Source: Symsagittifera roscoffensis
Lineage: Eukaryota > Xenacoelomorpha > Acoela > Convolutidae
Direction: 5' to 3'
Assembly (NCBI RefSeq): GCF_963678635.1
Contig: NC_087062.1
Coordinates: 18,031,789-18,095,788 of the forward strand
Length of the DNA stretch: 64,000 nt
This document shows, piece by piece, positions 37,901 to 48,820 of this stretch. The first letter of the stretch is position 1, and every line of letters starts with the position of its first letter. A program made the translations under genes and the position numbers. A model generated the notes under the pieces. That model saw only the letters and a list, made by a program, of their open reading frames with translations, made no database searches and was not told the origin of the DNA.

Positions 37901-38359
37901 TGCATTGCAGTCTAGTTCGACGAAGTGACCCTCCATGTTGCTCATTATTTTAATGAGTAATGAAGTGGGTTAGTTTTTACTCCTGATCAATTGTCTTGAT
38001 TTGTTCAGTTTTGTGATGTTTAAAGTGCACCACCGTTTGATAAATGATACAAACAACTTCAACTGATTGATTTCTTTCCGGTTGTTTTTGTATTCGACTT
38101 GCTGTCTCATTCGGAGATGTGATCCTCCACGTTGCTTATAATTATAATGAGTTTTGTGGTAGGCTGTCCTTTACTCCGAATGAATTAGCTGGAGTTTGTT
38201 CAGCTTTGTGATGTTTAAAAAGCACCACCGTTTGATTAGTGATACAAACTACCTCAATTGATTGATTGTTTTTTAGGTGATTTTTTGTTTGCAAAGCAGT
38301 CTAGTTCGACGAAGTGATGCTCCAAGTTGCTCATAATTATGACTCCTGATCAACTGTCT
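34935..38359 (+). repeat. Mixed 8-mer block rich in B' monomers
   Basis: A starts are near 35302, 36051, 36802, 37191 and 37938. The order A-B-C-B'-A-B'-C-D spans 34546-36050 (1505 bp), and A-B-C-B'-A-B' recurs from 36051. The C at 34935 has a 5 bp tandem duplication of TTGCT in its head. The variant AAAAAGCACCACCG appears near 37081 and 38220 and again in the segment that follows. Confidence 0.78.
37240..37460 (+). repeat. Second island of 5'-type sequence
   Basis: TCTTGTTTCGTTCAG, CAACTTAATCTGATTGATTG, TTGAGATTTTGTTCGCATTG and TCTAGTTCGAAGAAGTGATC match the alpha monomers of 2990-3170 and the E monomers, not the surrounding A monomers. The next head (CTCATTATTATAATGAG, then TTAGCGGTTACTTT) is D-like and aberrant. 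Crossovers back to local sequence lie near 37460. Confidence 0.75.
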
Positions 38360-40209
38360 TGATTTGTTCAGTTTTTGATGTTTGAAATGCACCACCGTTT
38401 GATAAGTAATGCAAACAACTTCATGGGATTGATTACTTTCTGGTTATTTTATTCGCCTTTCTGTCTAATTCGGAGATGTGATCCTCCATGTCGCTCATTT
38501 TTATATTGAGTAATGAAATGGGTTGGCTGTTACTCCTTTTGAATGGTCTTGATTTGTTCAGCTTTGTGATGTTTAAAATGCAGCACCGTTTGATTAGTGA
38601 TACAAACTACCTCAACTGATTGATTGCTTTTTAGGTGATTTTTTGTTTGCTTTGCAGTCTAGTTCGACGAAGTGATCCTCCATGTTGCTCATTATTCTAA
38701 TGAGTAATGAAGTGGGTTAGTTTTTACTCCTGATCAATTGTCTTGATTTGTTCAGTTTTGTGATGTTTAAAGTGCACCACCGTTTGATAAATGATACAAA
38801 CAACTTCAACTGATTGATTACTTTCTGGTTGTTTTTGTATTCGACTTGCTGTCTCATTCGGAGATGTGATCCTCCACGTTGCTCATAATTATAATGAGTT
38901 TTGTGGTAGGCTGTCCTTTACTCCGAATGAATTAGCTGGAGTTTGTTCAGCTTTGTGATGTTTAAAAAGCACCACCGTTTGATTAGTGATACAAACTACC
39001 TCAACTGATTGATTGCTTTTTAGGTGATTTTTTGTTTGCATTGCAGTCTAGTTCGACGAAGTGATCCTCCATGTTGCTCATTATTCTAATGAGTAATGAA
39101 GTGGGTTAGTTATTACTCCTGATCAATTGTCTTGATTTGTTCAGTTTTGTGATGTTTAAAGTGCACCACCGTTTGATAAATGATACAAACAACTTCAACT
39201 GATTGATTACTTTCTGGTTGTTTTTATATTCGATGCTGTCTCATTCGGAGATGTGATCCTCCACGTTGCTCATAATTATAATGAGTTTTGTAGTAGGCTG
39301 TCATTTACTCCGAATGAATTTGCTGGAGTTTGTTCAGCTTTGTGATGTTTAAAATGCACCACCGTTTGATAAGTGATACAAACTACCTCAATTGATTGAT
39401 TGTTTTTTAGGTGATTTTTTGTTTGCATAGCAGTCTAGTTCGACGAAGTGATGCTCCAAGTTGCTCATAATTATGACTCCTGATCAACTGTCTTGATTTG
39501 TTCAGTTTTGATGTTTGAAATGCACCACCGTTTGATAAGTAATGCAAACAACTTCATGGGATTGATTACTTTCTGGTTGTTATTTTATTCGCCTTTCTGT
39601 CTAATTCGGAGATGTGATCCTCCATGTCGCTCATTATTATATTGAGTAATGAAATGGGTTGGCTGTTACTCCTTTTGAATGGGCTTGATTTGTTCAGCTT
39701 TGTGATGTTTAAAATGCACCACCGTTTGATTAGTGATACAAACTACATCAACTGATTGATTGCTTTTTAGGTGATTTTTTGTTTGCTTTGCAGTCTAGTT
39801 CGACGAAGTGATCCTCCATGTTGCTCATTATTCTAATGAGTAATGAAGTGGGTTAGTTTTTACTCCTGATCAATTGTCTTGATTTGTTCAGTTTTGTGAT
39901 GTTTAAAGTGCACCACCGTTTGATAAATGATACAAACAACTTCAACTGATTGATTACTTTCTGGTTGTTTTTATATTCGACTTGCTGTCTCATTCGGAGA
40001 TGTGATCCTCCACGTTGCTCATAATTATAATGAGTTTTGTAGTAGGCTGTCCTTTACTCCGAATGAATTTGCTGGAGTTTGTTCAGCTTTGTGATGTTTA
40101 AAATGCACCACCGTTTGATAAGTGATACAAACTACCTCAATTGATTGATTGTTTTTTAGGTGATTTTTTGTTTGCATAGCAGTCTAGTTCGACGAAGTGA
40201 TGCTCCAAG

Positions 40210-40959
40210 TTGCTCATTATTCTAATGAGTAATGAAGTGGGTTAGTTTTTACTCCTGATCAATTGTCTTGATTTGTTCAGTTTTGTGATGTTTAAAGTGC
40301 ACCACCGTTTGATAAATGATACAAACAACTTCAACTGATTGATTACTTTCTGGTTGTTTTTATATTCGACTTGCTGTCTCATTCCGAGATGTGATCCTCC
40401 ACGTTGCTCATAATTATAATGAGTTTTGTAGTAGGCTGTCATTTACTCCGAATGAATTTGCTGGAGTTTGTTCAGCTTTGTGATGTTTAAAATGCACCAC
40501 CCATTGATAAGTGATACAAACTACCTCAATTGATTGATTGCTTTTTAGGTTATTTTTTGTTTGCATTGCAGTCTAGTTCGACGAAGTGATGCTCCAAGTT
40601 GCTCATAATTATGACTCCTGATCAATTGTCTTGATTTGTTCAGTTTTTGATGTTTGAAATGCACCACCGTTTGATAAGTAATGCAAACAACTTCATCGGA
40701 TTGATTACTTTCTGGTTGTTATTTTATTCGCCTTTCTGTCTAATTCGGAGATGTGATCCGCCATGTCGCTCATTATTATATTGAGTAATGAAATGGGTTG
40801 GCTGTTACTCCTTTTGAATGGGCTTGATTTGTTCAGCTTTGTGATGTTTAAAATGCACCACCGTTTGATTAGTGATACAAACTACCTCAACTGATTGATT
40901 GCTTTTTAGGTGATTTTTTGTTTGCTTTGCAGTCTAGTTCGACGAAGTGATCCTCCATG
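40210..40959 (+). repeat. Core unit 1 (A-B-C-D)
   Basis: It enters by a B-to-A joint (GCTCCAAG followed by the A head). A still reads GATTACTTTCTGGTTG. B has CACCCATTGATAAGTG and TTTTTAGGTTATTTTT, unlike later units. The A-B half is absent from the partner segment at 53540. Confidence 0.88.
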
Positions 40960-41709
40960 TTGCTCATTATTCTAATGAGTAATGAAGTGGGTTAGTTTTT
41001 ACTCCTGATCAATTGTCTTGATTTGTTCAGTTTTGTGATGTTTAAAGTGCACCACCGTTTGATAAATGATACAAACAACTTCAACTGATTGATTACTTTC
41101 TGTTTGTTTTTATATCCGACTTGCTGTCTCATTAGGAGATGTGATCCTCCACGTTGCTCATAATTATAATGAGTTTTGTAGTAGGCTGTCCTTTACTCCG
41201 AATGAATTTGCTGGAGTTTGTTCAGCTTTGTGATGTTTAAAATGCACCACCGTTTGATAAGTGATACAAACTACCTCAATTGATTGATTGTTTTTTAGGT
41301 GATTTTTTGTTTGCATAGCAGTCTAGTTCGACGAAGTGATGCTCCAAGTTGCTCATAATTATGACTCCTGATCAATTGTCTTGAATTGTTCAGTTTTTGA
41401 TGTTTGAAATGCACCACCGTTTGATAAGTAATGCAAACAACTTCATCGGATTGATTACTTTCTGGTTGTTATTTTATTCGCTTTTCTGTCTAATTCGGAG
41501 ATGTGATCCTCCATGTCGCTCATTATTATATTGAGTAATGAAATGGGTTGGCTGTTACTCCTTTTGAATGGGCTTGATTTGTTCAGCTTTGTGATGTTTA
41601 AAATGCACCACCGTTTGATTAGTGATACAAACTACCTCAACTGATTGATTGCTTTTTAGGTGATTTTTTGTTTGCTTTGCAGTCTAGTTCGACGAAGTGA
41701 TCCTCCATG
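40960..41709 (+). repeat. Core unit 2 (type X)
   Basis: A reads GATTACTTTCTGTTTG and TATATCCGAC. B reads AGTAGGCTGTCCTTTACT. C carries TTGAATTGTTCAG and ends GATCCTCCATG. TTGAATTGTTCAG recurs only in core unit 4, exactly 1500 bp further on. Confidence 0.9.
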
Positions 41710-42459
41710 TTGCTCATTATTCTAATGAGTAATGAAGTGGGTTAGTTTTTACTCCTGATCAATTGTCTTGATTTGTTCAGTTTTGTGATGTTTAAAGTGC
41801 ACCACCGTTTGATAAATGATACAAACAACTTCAACTGATTGATTGCTTTCTGTTTGTTTTTATATTCGACTTGCTGTCTCATTCGGAGATGTAATCCTCC
41901 ACGTTGCTCATAATTATAATGAGTTTTGTATTAGGCTGTCATTTACTTCGAATGAATTTGCTGGAGTTTGTTCAGCTTTGTGATGTTTAAAATGCACCAC
42001 CGTTTGATTAGTGATACAAACTACCTCAACTGATTGATTGCTTTTTAGGTGATTTTTTGTTTGCATAGCAGTCTAGTTCGACGAAGTGATGCTCCAAGTT
42101 GCTCATAATTATGACTCCTGATCAATTGTCTTGATTTGTTCAGTTTTTGATGTTTGAAATGCACCACCGTTTGATAAGTAATGCAAACAACTTCATCGGA
42201 TTGATTACTTTCTGGTTGTTATTTTATTCGCCTTTCTGTCTAATTCGGAGATGTGATCCCCCATGTCGCTCATTATTATATTGAGTAATGAAATGGGTTG
42301 GCTGTTACTCCTTTTGAATGGGCTTGATTTGTTCAGCTTTGTGATGTTTAAAATGCACCACCGTTTGATTAGTGATACAAACTACCTCAACTGATTGATT
42401 GCTTTTTAGGTGATTTTTTGTTTGCTTTGCAGTCTAGTTCGACGAAGTGATCCTCCATG
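41710..42459 (+). repeat. Core unit 3 (type Y, first)
   Basis: This is the first unit with all Y markers: GATTGCTTTCTGTTTG in A, TATTAGGCTGTC and CATAGCAG in B, and GATCCCCCATG at the end of C. Its private variant in B is TTTACTTCG. Confidence 0.91.
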
Positions 42460-43152
42460 TTGCTCATTATTCTAATGAGTAATGAAGTGGGTTAGTTTTT
42501 ACTCCTGATCAATTGTCTTGATTTGTTCAGTTTTGTGATGTTTAAAGTGCACCACCGTTTGATAAATGATACAAACAACTTCAACTGATTGATTGCTTTC
42601 TGTTTGTTTTTATATTCGACTTGCTGTCTCATTCGGAGATGTAATCCTCCACGTTGCTCATAATTATAATGAGTTTTGTAGTAGGCTGTCCTTTACTCCG
42701 AATGAATTTGCTGGAGTTTGTTCAGCTTTGTGATGTTTAAAATGCACCACCGTTTGATAAGTGATACAAACTACCTCAATTGATTGATTGTTTTTTAGGT
42801 GATTTTTTGTTTGCATAGCAGTCTAGTTCGACGAAGTGATGCTCCAAGTTGCTCATAATTATGACTCCTGATCAATTGTCTTGAATTGTTCAGTTTTTGA
42901 TGTTTGAAATGCACCACCGTTTGATAAGTAATGCAAACAACTTCATCGGATTGATTACTTTCTGGTTGTTATTTTATTCGCCTTTCTGTCTAATTCGGAG
43001 ATGTGATCCTCCATGTCGCTCATTATTATATTGAGTAATGAAATGGGTTGGCTGTTACTCCTTTTGAATGGGCTTGATTTGTTCAGCTTTGTGATGTTTA
43101 AAATGCACCACCGTTTGATTAGTGATACAAACTACCTCAACTGATTGATTGC

Positions 43153-43169
43153 TTTTTAGGTGATTTTTT
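43153..43169 (+). other. Phased T tracts in the beta tail
   Basis: T5 (43153-43157) and T6 (43164-43169) start 11 bp apart, with a further T3 just after, in the tail of every B and D monomer. A/T tracts in helical phase are known to bend DNA. Bending here is inferred. Confidence 0.6.
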
Positions 43170-43187
43170 GTTTGCTTTGCAGTCTAG

Positions 43188-43196
43188 TTCGACGAA
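43188..43196. other. Dyad TTCGACGAA in the beta tail (representative)
   Basis: This is a 4+1+4 perfect inverted repeat. It is present in nearly all B and D monomers from 13 kb on, and in some monomers at 1-5 kb. Alpha monomers have ATTCGGAGATG at the same place, and E monomers have TTCGAGGAG. This position repeats every 750 bp through the core. Confidence 0.8.
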
Positions 43197-43209
43197 GTGA
43201 TCCTCCATG

Positions 43210-43403
43210 TTGCTCATTATTCTAATGAGTAATGAAGTGGGTTAGTTTTTACTCCTGATCAATTGTCTTGATTTGTTCAGTTTTGTGATGTTTAAAGTGC
43301 ACCACCGTTTGATAAATGATACAAACAACTTCAACTGATTGATTGCTTTCTGTTTGTTTTTATATTCGACTTGCTGTCTCATTCGGAGATGTAATCCTCC
43401 ACG
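43210..43403 (+). repeat. Reference A monomer (alpha class, 194 bp)
   Basis: The head holds the inverted repeat CTCATTATTCTAATGAG. TGATCAATTG follows, then the core AAAGTGCACCACCG and a tail with TATATTCGACTTGCTG and ATTCGGAGATG. It has no TTCGACGAA dyad. Confidence 0.92.
43213..43229. other. Inverted repeat CTCATTA-ttc-TAATGAG in the A head (representative)
   Basis: Perfect 7 bp arms around a 3 bp spacer occur in the head of almost every A monomer. It lies 16 bp after the TTCGACGAA dyad, so the D-to-A joint carries two dyads within 42 bp. The related heads at 1278 and 33602 are also perfect inverted repeats; the standard D head has one mismatch. Confidence 0.8.
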
Positions 43404-43598
43404 TTGCTCATAATTATAATGAGTTTTGTATTAGGCTGTCATTTACTCCGAATGAATTTGCTGGAGTTTGTTCAGCTTTGTGATGTTTAAAATGCACCAC
43501 CGTTTGATTAGTGATACAAACTACCTCAACTGATTGATTGCTTTTTAGGTGATTTTTTGTTTGCATAGCAGTCTAGTTCGACGAAGTGATGCTCCAAG
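43404..43598 (+). repeat. Reference B monomer (beta class, 195 bp)
   Basis: The head is TTGCTCATAATTATAATGAG, followed by TACTCCGAATGAATTTGC, the core AAAATGCACCACCG, two T tracts and the tail CATAGCAGTCTAG with TTCGACGAA. Confidence 0.92.
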
Positions 43599-43765
43599 TT
43601 GCTCATAATTATGACTCCTGATCAATTGTCTTGATTTGTTCAGTTTTTGATGTTTGAAATGCACCACCGTTTGATAAGTAATGCAAACAACTTCATCGGA
43701 TTGATTACTTTCTGGTTGTTATTTTATTCGCCTTTCTGTCTAATTCGGAGATGTGATCCCCCATG
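43599..43765 (+). repeat. Reference C monomer (short alpha class, 167 bp)
   Basis: The head goes from TTGCTCATAATTATG directly to ACTCCTGATCAATTG. Compared with A it lacks 26 bp there and 1 bp near TTTTTGATG. The core reads GAAATGCACCACCG with GATAAGTAATGC. The tail has ATTCGGAGATG and no TTCGACGAA dyad. Confidence 0.92.
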
Positions 43766-43959
43766 TCGCTCATTATTATATTGAGTAATGAAATGGGTTG
43801 GCTGTTACTCCTTTTGAATGGGCTTGATTTGTTCAGCTTTGTGATGTTTAAAATGCACCACCGTTTGATTAGTGATACAAACTACCTCAACTGATTGATT
43901 GCTTTTTAGGTGATTTTTTGTTTGCTTTGCAGTCTAGTTCGACGAAGTGATCCTCCATG
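43766..43959 (+). repeat. Reference D monomer (beta class, 194 bp)
   Basis: The head is TCGCTCATTATTATATTGAG, followed by GGTTGGCTGTTACTCC, the core AAAATGCACCACCG, two T tracts and TTTGCTTTGCAGTCTAG with TTCGACGAA. Counted by hand, 72 of its 194 bases are G or C. Confidence 0.92.
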
Positions 43960-44709
43960 TTGCTCATTATTCTAATGAGTAATGAAGTGGGTTAGTTTTT
44001 ACTCCTGATCAATTGTCTTGATTTGTTCAGTTTTGTGATCTTTAAAGTGCACCACCGTTTGATAAATGATACAAACAACTTCAACTGATTGATTGCTTTC
44101 TGTTTGTTTTTATATTCGACTTGCTGTCTCATTCGGAGATGTAATCCTCCACGTTGCTCATAATTATAATGAGTTTTGTATTAGGCTGTCATTTACTCCG
44201 AATGAATTTGCTGGAGTTTGTTCAGCTTTGTGATGTTTAAAATGCACCACCGTTTGATTAGTGATACAAACTACCTCAACTGATTGATTGCTTTTTAGGT
44301 GATTTTTTGTTTGCATAGCAGTCTAGTTCGACGAAGTGATGCTCCAAGTTGCTCATAATTATGACTCCTGATCAATTGTCTTGATTTGTTCAGTTTTTGA
44401 TGTTTGAAATGCACCACCGTTTGATAAGTAATGCAAACAACTTCATCGGATTGATTACTTTCTGGTTGTTATTTTATTCGCCTTTCTGTCTAATTCGGAG
44501 ATGTGATCCCCCATGTCGCTCATTATTATATTGAGTAATGAAATGGGTTGGCTGTTACTCCTTTTGAATGGGCTTGATTTGTTCAGCTTTGTGATGTTTA
44601 AAATGCACCACCGTTTGATTAGTGATACAAACTACCTCAACTGATTGATTGCTTTTTAGGTGATTTTTTGTTTGCTTTGCAGTCTAGTTCGACGAAGTGA
44701 TCCTCCATG
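43960..44709 (+). repeat. Core unit 6 (Y)
   Basis: One private change relative to unit 5 is visible: GTGATCTTTAAAG (44040). Confidence 0.92.
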
Positions 44710-45459
44710 TTGCTCATTATTCTAATGAGTAATGAAGTGGGTTAGTTTTTACTCCTGATCAATTGTCTTGATTTGTTCAGTTTTGTGATGTTTAAAGTGC
44801 ACCACCGTTTGATAAATGATACAAACAACTTCAACTGATTGATTGCTTTCTGTTTGTTTTTATATTCGACTTGCTGTCTCATTCGGAGATGTAATCCTCC
44901 ACGTTGCTCATAATTATAATGAGTTTTGTATTAGGCTGTCATTTACTCCGAATGAATTTGCTGGAGTTTGTTCAGCTTTGTGATGCTTAAAATGCACCAC
45001 CGTTTGATTAGTGATACAAACTACCTCAACTGATTAATTGCTTTTTAGGTGATTTTTTGTTTGCATAGCAGTCTAGTTCGACGAAGTGATGCTCCAAGTT
45101 GCTCATAATTATGACTCCTGATCAATTGTCTTGATTTGTTCAGTTTTTGATGTTTGAAATGCACCACCGTTTGATAAGTAATGCAAACAACTTCATCGGA
45201 TTGATTACTTTCTGGTTGTTATTTTATTCGCCTTTCTGTCTAATTCGGAGATGTGATCCCCCATGTCGCTCATTATTATATTGAGTAATGAAATGGGTTG
45301 GCTGTTACTCCTTTTGAATGGGCTTGATTTGTTCAGCTTTGTGATGTTTAAAATGCACCACCGTTTGATTAGTGATACAAACTACCTCAACTGATTGATT
45401 GCTTTTTAGGTGATTTTTTGTTTGCTTTGCAGTCTAGTTCGACGAAGTGATCCTCCATG
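44710..45459 (+). repeat. Core unit 7 (Y)
   Basis: Two private changes are visible, both in B: GATGCTTAAAATGC (~44986) and GATTAATTGC (~45036). Confidence 0.92.
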
Positions 45460-46209
45460 TTGCTCATTATTCTAATGAGTAATGAAGTGGGTTAGTTTTT
45501 ACTCCTGATCAATTGTCTTGATTTGTTCAGTTTTGTGATGTTTAAAGTGCACCACCGTTTGATAAATGATACAAACAACTTCAACTGATTGATTGCTTTC
45601 TGTTTGTTTTTATATTCGACTTGCTGTCTCATTCGGAGATGTAATCCTCCACGTTGCTCATAATTATAATGAGTTTTGTATTAGGCTGTCATTTACTCCG
45701 AATGAATTTGCTGGAGTTTGTTCAGCTTTGTGATGTTTAAAATGCACCACCGTTTGATTAGTGATACAAACTACCTCAACTGATTGATTGCTTTTTAGGT
45801 GATTTTTTGTTTGCATAGCAGTCTAGTTCGACGAAGTGATGCTCCAAGTTGCTCATAATTATGACTCCTGATCAATTGTCTTGATTTGTTCAGTTTTTGA
45901 TGTTTGAAATGCACCACCGTTTGATAAGTAATGCAAACAACTTCATCGGATTGATTACTTTCTGGTTGTTATTTTATTCGCCTTTCTGTCTAATTCGGAG
46001 ATGTGATCCCCCATGTCGCTCATTATTATATTGAGTAATGAAATGGGTTGGCTGTTACTCCTTTTGAATGGGCTTGATTTGTTCAGCTTTGTGATGTTTA
46101 AAATGCACCACCGTTTGATTAGTGATACAAACTACCTCAACTGATTGATTGCTTTTTAGGTGATTTTTTGTTTGCTTTGCAGTCTAGTTCGACGAAGTGA
46201 TCCTCCATG
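45460..46209 (+). repeat. Core unit 8 (Y)
   Basis: I saw no difference from unit 5. Confidence 0.92.
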
Positions 46210-46959
46210 TTGCTCATTATTCTAATGAGTAATGAAGTGGGTTAGTTTTTACTCCTGATCAATTGTCTTGATTTGTTCAGTTTTGTGATGTTTAAAGTGC
46301 ACCACCGTTTGATAAATGATACAAACAACTTCAACTGATTGATTGCTTTCTGTTTGTTTTTATATTCGACTTGCTGTCACATTCGGAGATGTAATCCTCC
46401 ACGTTGCTCATAATTATAATGAGTTTTGTATTAGGCTGTCATTTACTCCGAATGAATTTGCTGGAGTTTGTTCAGCTTTGTGATGTTTAAAATGCACCAC
46501 CGTTTGATTAGTGATACAAACTACCTCAACTGATTGATTGCTTTTTAGGTGATTTTTTGTTTGCATAGCAGTCTAGTTCGACGAAGTGATGCTCCAAGTT
46601 GCTCATAATTATGACTTCTGATCAATTGTCTTGATTTGTTCAGTTTTTGATGTTTGAAATGCACCACCGTTTGATAAGTAATGCAAACAACTTCATCGGA
46701 TTGATTACTTTCTGGTTGTTATTTTATTCGCCTTTCTGTCTAATTCGGAGATGTGATCCCCCATGTCGCTCATTATTATATTGAGTAATGAAATGGGTTG
46801 GCTGTTACTCCTTTTGAATGGGCTTGATTTGTTCAGCTTTGTGATGTTTAAAATGCACCACCGTTTGATTAGTGATACAAACTACCTCAACTGATTGATT
46901 GCTTTTTAGGTGATTTTTTGTTTGCATAGCAGTCTAGTTCGACGAAGTGATGCTCCAAG
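46210..46959 (+). repeat. Core unit 9 (Y) with a D/B chimeric last monomer
   Basis: Private changes are GCTGTCACATTCGG (~46379) in A and GACTTCTGATC (~46617) in C. The last monomer (46766-46959) begins as D but ends with the B tail (CATAGCAG, GATGCTCCAAG), so it leads into C instead of A. Confidence 0.91.
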
Positions 46960-47320
46960 TTGCTCATAATTATGACTCCTGATCAATTGTCTTGATTTGT
47001 TCAGTTTTTGATGTTTGAAATGCACCACCGTTTGATAAGTAATGCAAACAACTTCATCGGATTGATTAATTTCTGGTTGTTATTTTATTCGCCTTTCTGT
47101 CTAATTCGGAGATGTGATCCCCCATGTCGCTCATTATTATATTGAGTAATGAAATGGGTTGGCTGTTACTCCTTTTGAATGGGCTTGATTTGTTCAGCTT
47201 TGTGATGTTTAAAATGCACCACCGTTTGATTAGTGATACAAACTACCTCAACTGATTGATTGCTTTTTAGGTGATTTTTTGTTTGCTTTGCAGTCTAGTT
47301 CGACGAAGTGATCCTCCATG
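46960..47320 (+). repeat. Extra C-D dimer inside the core (361 bp)
   Basis: An additional C (46960-47126) and D (47127-47320) follow the chimeric monomer, giving one 1111 bp step in a ladder of 750 bp. The private change GATTAATTTCTGG lies near 47068. Confidence 0.9.
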
Positions 47321-48070
47321 TTGCTCATTATTCTAATGAGTAATGAAGTGGGTTAGTTTTTACTCCTGATCAATTGTCTTGATTTGTTCAGTTTTGTGAT
47401 GTTTAAAGTGCACCACCGTTTGATAAATGATACAAACAACTTCAACTGATTGATTGCTTTCTGTTTGTTTTTATATTCGACTTGCTGTCTCATTCGGAGA
47501 TGTAATCCTCCACGTTGCTCATAATTATAATGAGTTTTGTATTAGGCTGTCATTTACTCCGAATGAATTTGCTGGAGTTTGTTCAGCTTTGTGATGTTTA
47601 AAATGCACCACCGTTTGATTAGTGATACAAACTACCTCAACTGATTGATTGCTTTTTAGGTGATTTTTTGTTTGCATAGCAGTCTAGTTCGACGAAGTGA
47701 TGCTCCAAGTTGCTCATAATTATGACTCCTGATCAATTGTCTTGATTTGTTCAGTTTTTGATGTTTGAAATGCACCACCGTTTGATAAGTAATGCAAACA
47801 ACTTCATCGGATTGATTACTTTCTGGTTGTTATTTTATTCGCCTTTCTGTCTAATTCGGAGATGTGATCCCCCATGTCGCTCATTATTATATTGAGTAAT
47901 GAAATGGGTTGGCTGTTACTCCTTTTGAATGGGCTTGATTTGTTCAGCTTTGTGATGTTTAAAATGCACCACCGTTTGATTAGTGATACAAACTACCTCA
48001 ACTGATTGATTGCTTTTTAGGTGATTTTTTGTTTGCTTTGCAGTCTAGTTCGACGAAGTGATCCTCCATG
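47321..48070 (+). repeat. Core unit 10 (Y)
   Basis: I saw no difference from unit 5. Confidence 0.92.
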
Positions 48071-48820
48071 TTGCTCATTATTCTAATGAGTAATGAAGTG
48101 GGTTAGTTTTTACTCCTGATCAATTGTCTTGATTTGTTCAGTTTTGTGATGTTTAAAGTGCACCACCGTTTGATAAATGATACAAACAACTTCAACTGAT
48201 TGATTGCTTTCTGTTTGTTTTTATATTCGACTTGCTGTCTCATTCGGAGATGTAATCCTCCACGTTGCTCATAATTATAATGAGTTTTGTATTAGGCTGT
48301 CATTTACTCCGAATGAATTTGCTGGAGTTTGTTCAGCTTTGTGATGTTTAAAATGCACTACCGTTTGATTAGTGATACAAACTACCTCAACTGATTGATT
48401 GCTTTTTAGGTGATTTTTTGTTTGCATAGCAGTCTAGTTCGACGAAGTGATGCTCCAAGTTGCTCATAATTATGACTCCTGATCAATTGTCTTGATTTGT
48501 TCAGTTTTTGATGTTTGAAATGCACCACCGTTTGATAAGTAATGCAAACAACTTCATCGGATTGATTACTTTCTGGTTGTTATTTTATTCGCCTTTCTGT
48601 CTAATTCGGAGATGTGATCCCCCATGTCGCTCATTATTATATTGAGTAATGAAATGGGTTGGCTGTTACTCCTTTTGAATGGGCTTGATTTGTTCAGCTT
48701 TGTGATGTTTAAAATGCACCACCGTTTGATTAGTGATACAAACTACCTCAACTGATTGATTGCTTTTTAGGTGATTTTTTGTTTGCTTTGCAGTCTAGTT
48801 CGACGAAGTGATCCTCCATG
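48071..48820 (+). repeat. Core unit 11 (Y)
   Basis: One private change is visible in B: AAATGCACTACCG (48359). Confidence 0.92.

Larger units (their letters stand above)
42460..43209 (+). repeat. Core unit 4 (type X with Y-like A)
   Basis: A has the Y markers, but B reads AGTAGGCTGTCCTTTACT with GATAAGTG, and C carries TTGAATTGTTCAG and GATCCTCCATG. Together with unit 5 it repeats units 2-3 as a 1500 bp 8-mer. Confidence 0.91.
43210..43959 (+). repeat. Core unit 5 (type Y reference unit)
   Basis: Monomers are A 43210-43403 (194), B 43404-43598 (195), C 43599-43765 (167) and D 43766-43959 (194). I saw no private substitution, so it serves as the reference copy. Confidence 0.93.

Noticed and set aside
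43187-43197. RNA polymerase III B box or tRNA/SINE origin (GTTCGA in the tail)
   Set aside because: Only GTTCGA matches. The TCC end of the B box is missing, no A box was found at the expected distance, and no tRNA fold or A-rich SINE tail is present.
43188-43204. CENP-B box in the beta tail
   Set aside because: The CENP-B box core is TTCG-N4-A-N2-CGGG. The tail has TTCGACGAAGTGATC, which matches TTCG and A but not CGGG; the reverse strand also fails.
43299-43345. TATA-like promoter in the A tail (TTTTTATATTCG)
   Set aside because: AT-rich words are expected by chance in a ~63% AT repeat. No start, frame or partner motif supports a promoter, though satellite transcription cannot be excluded from sequence.
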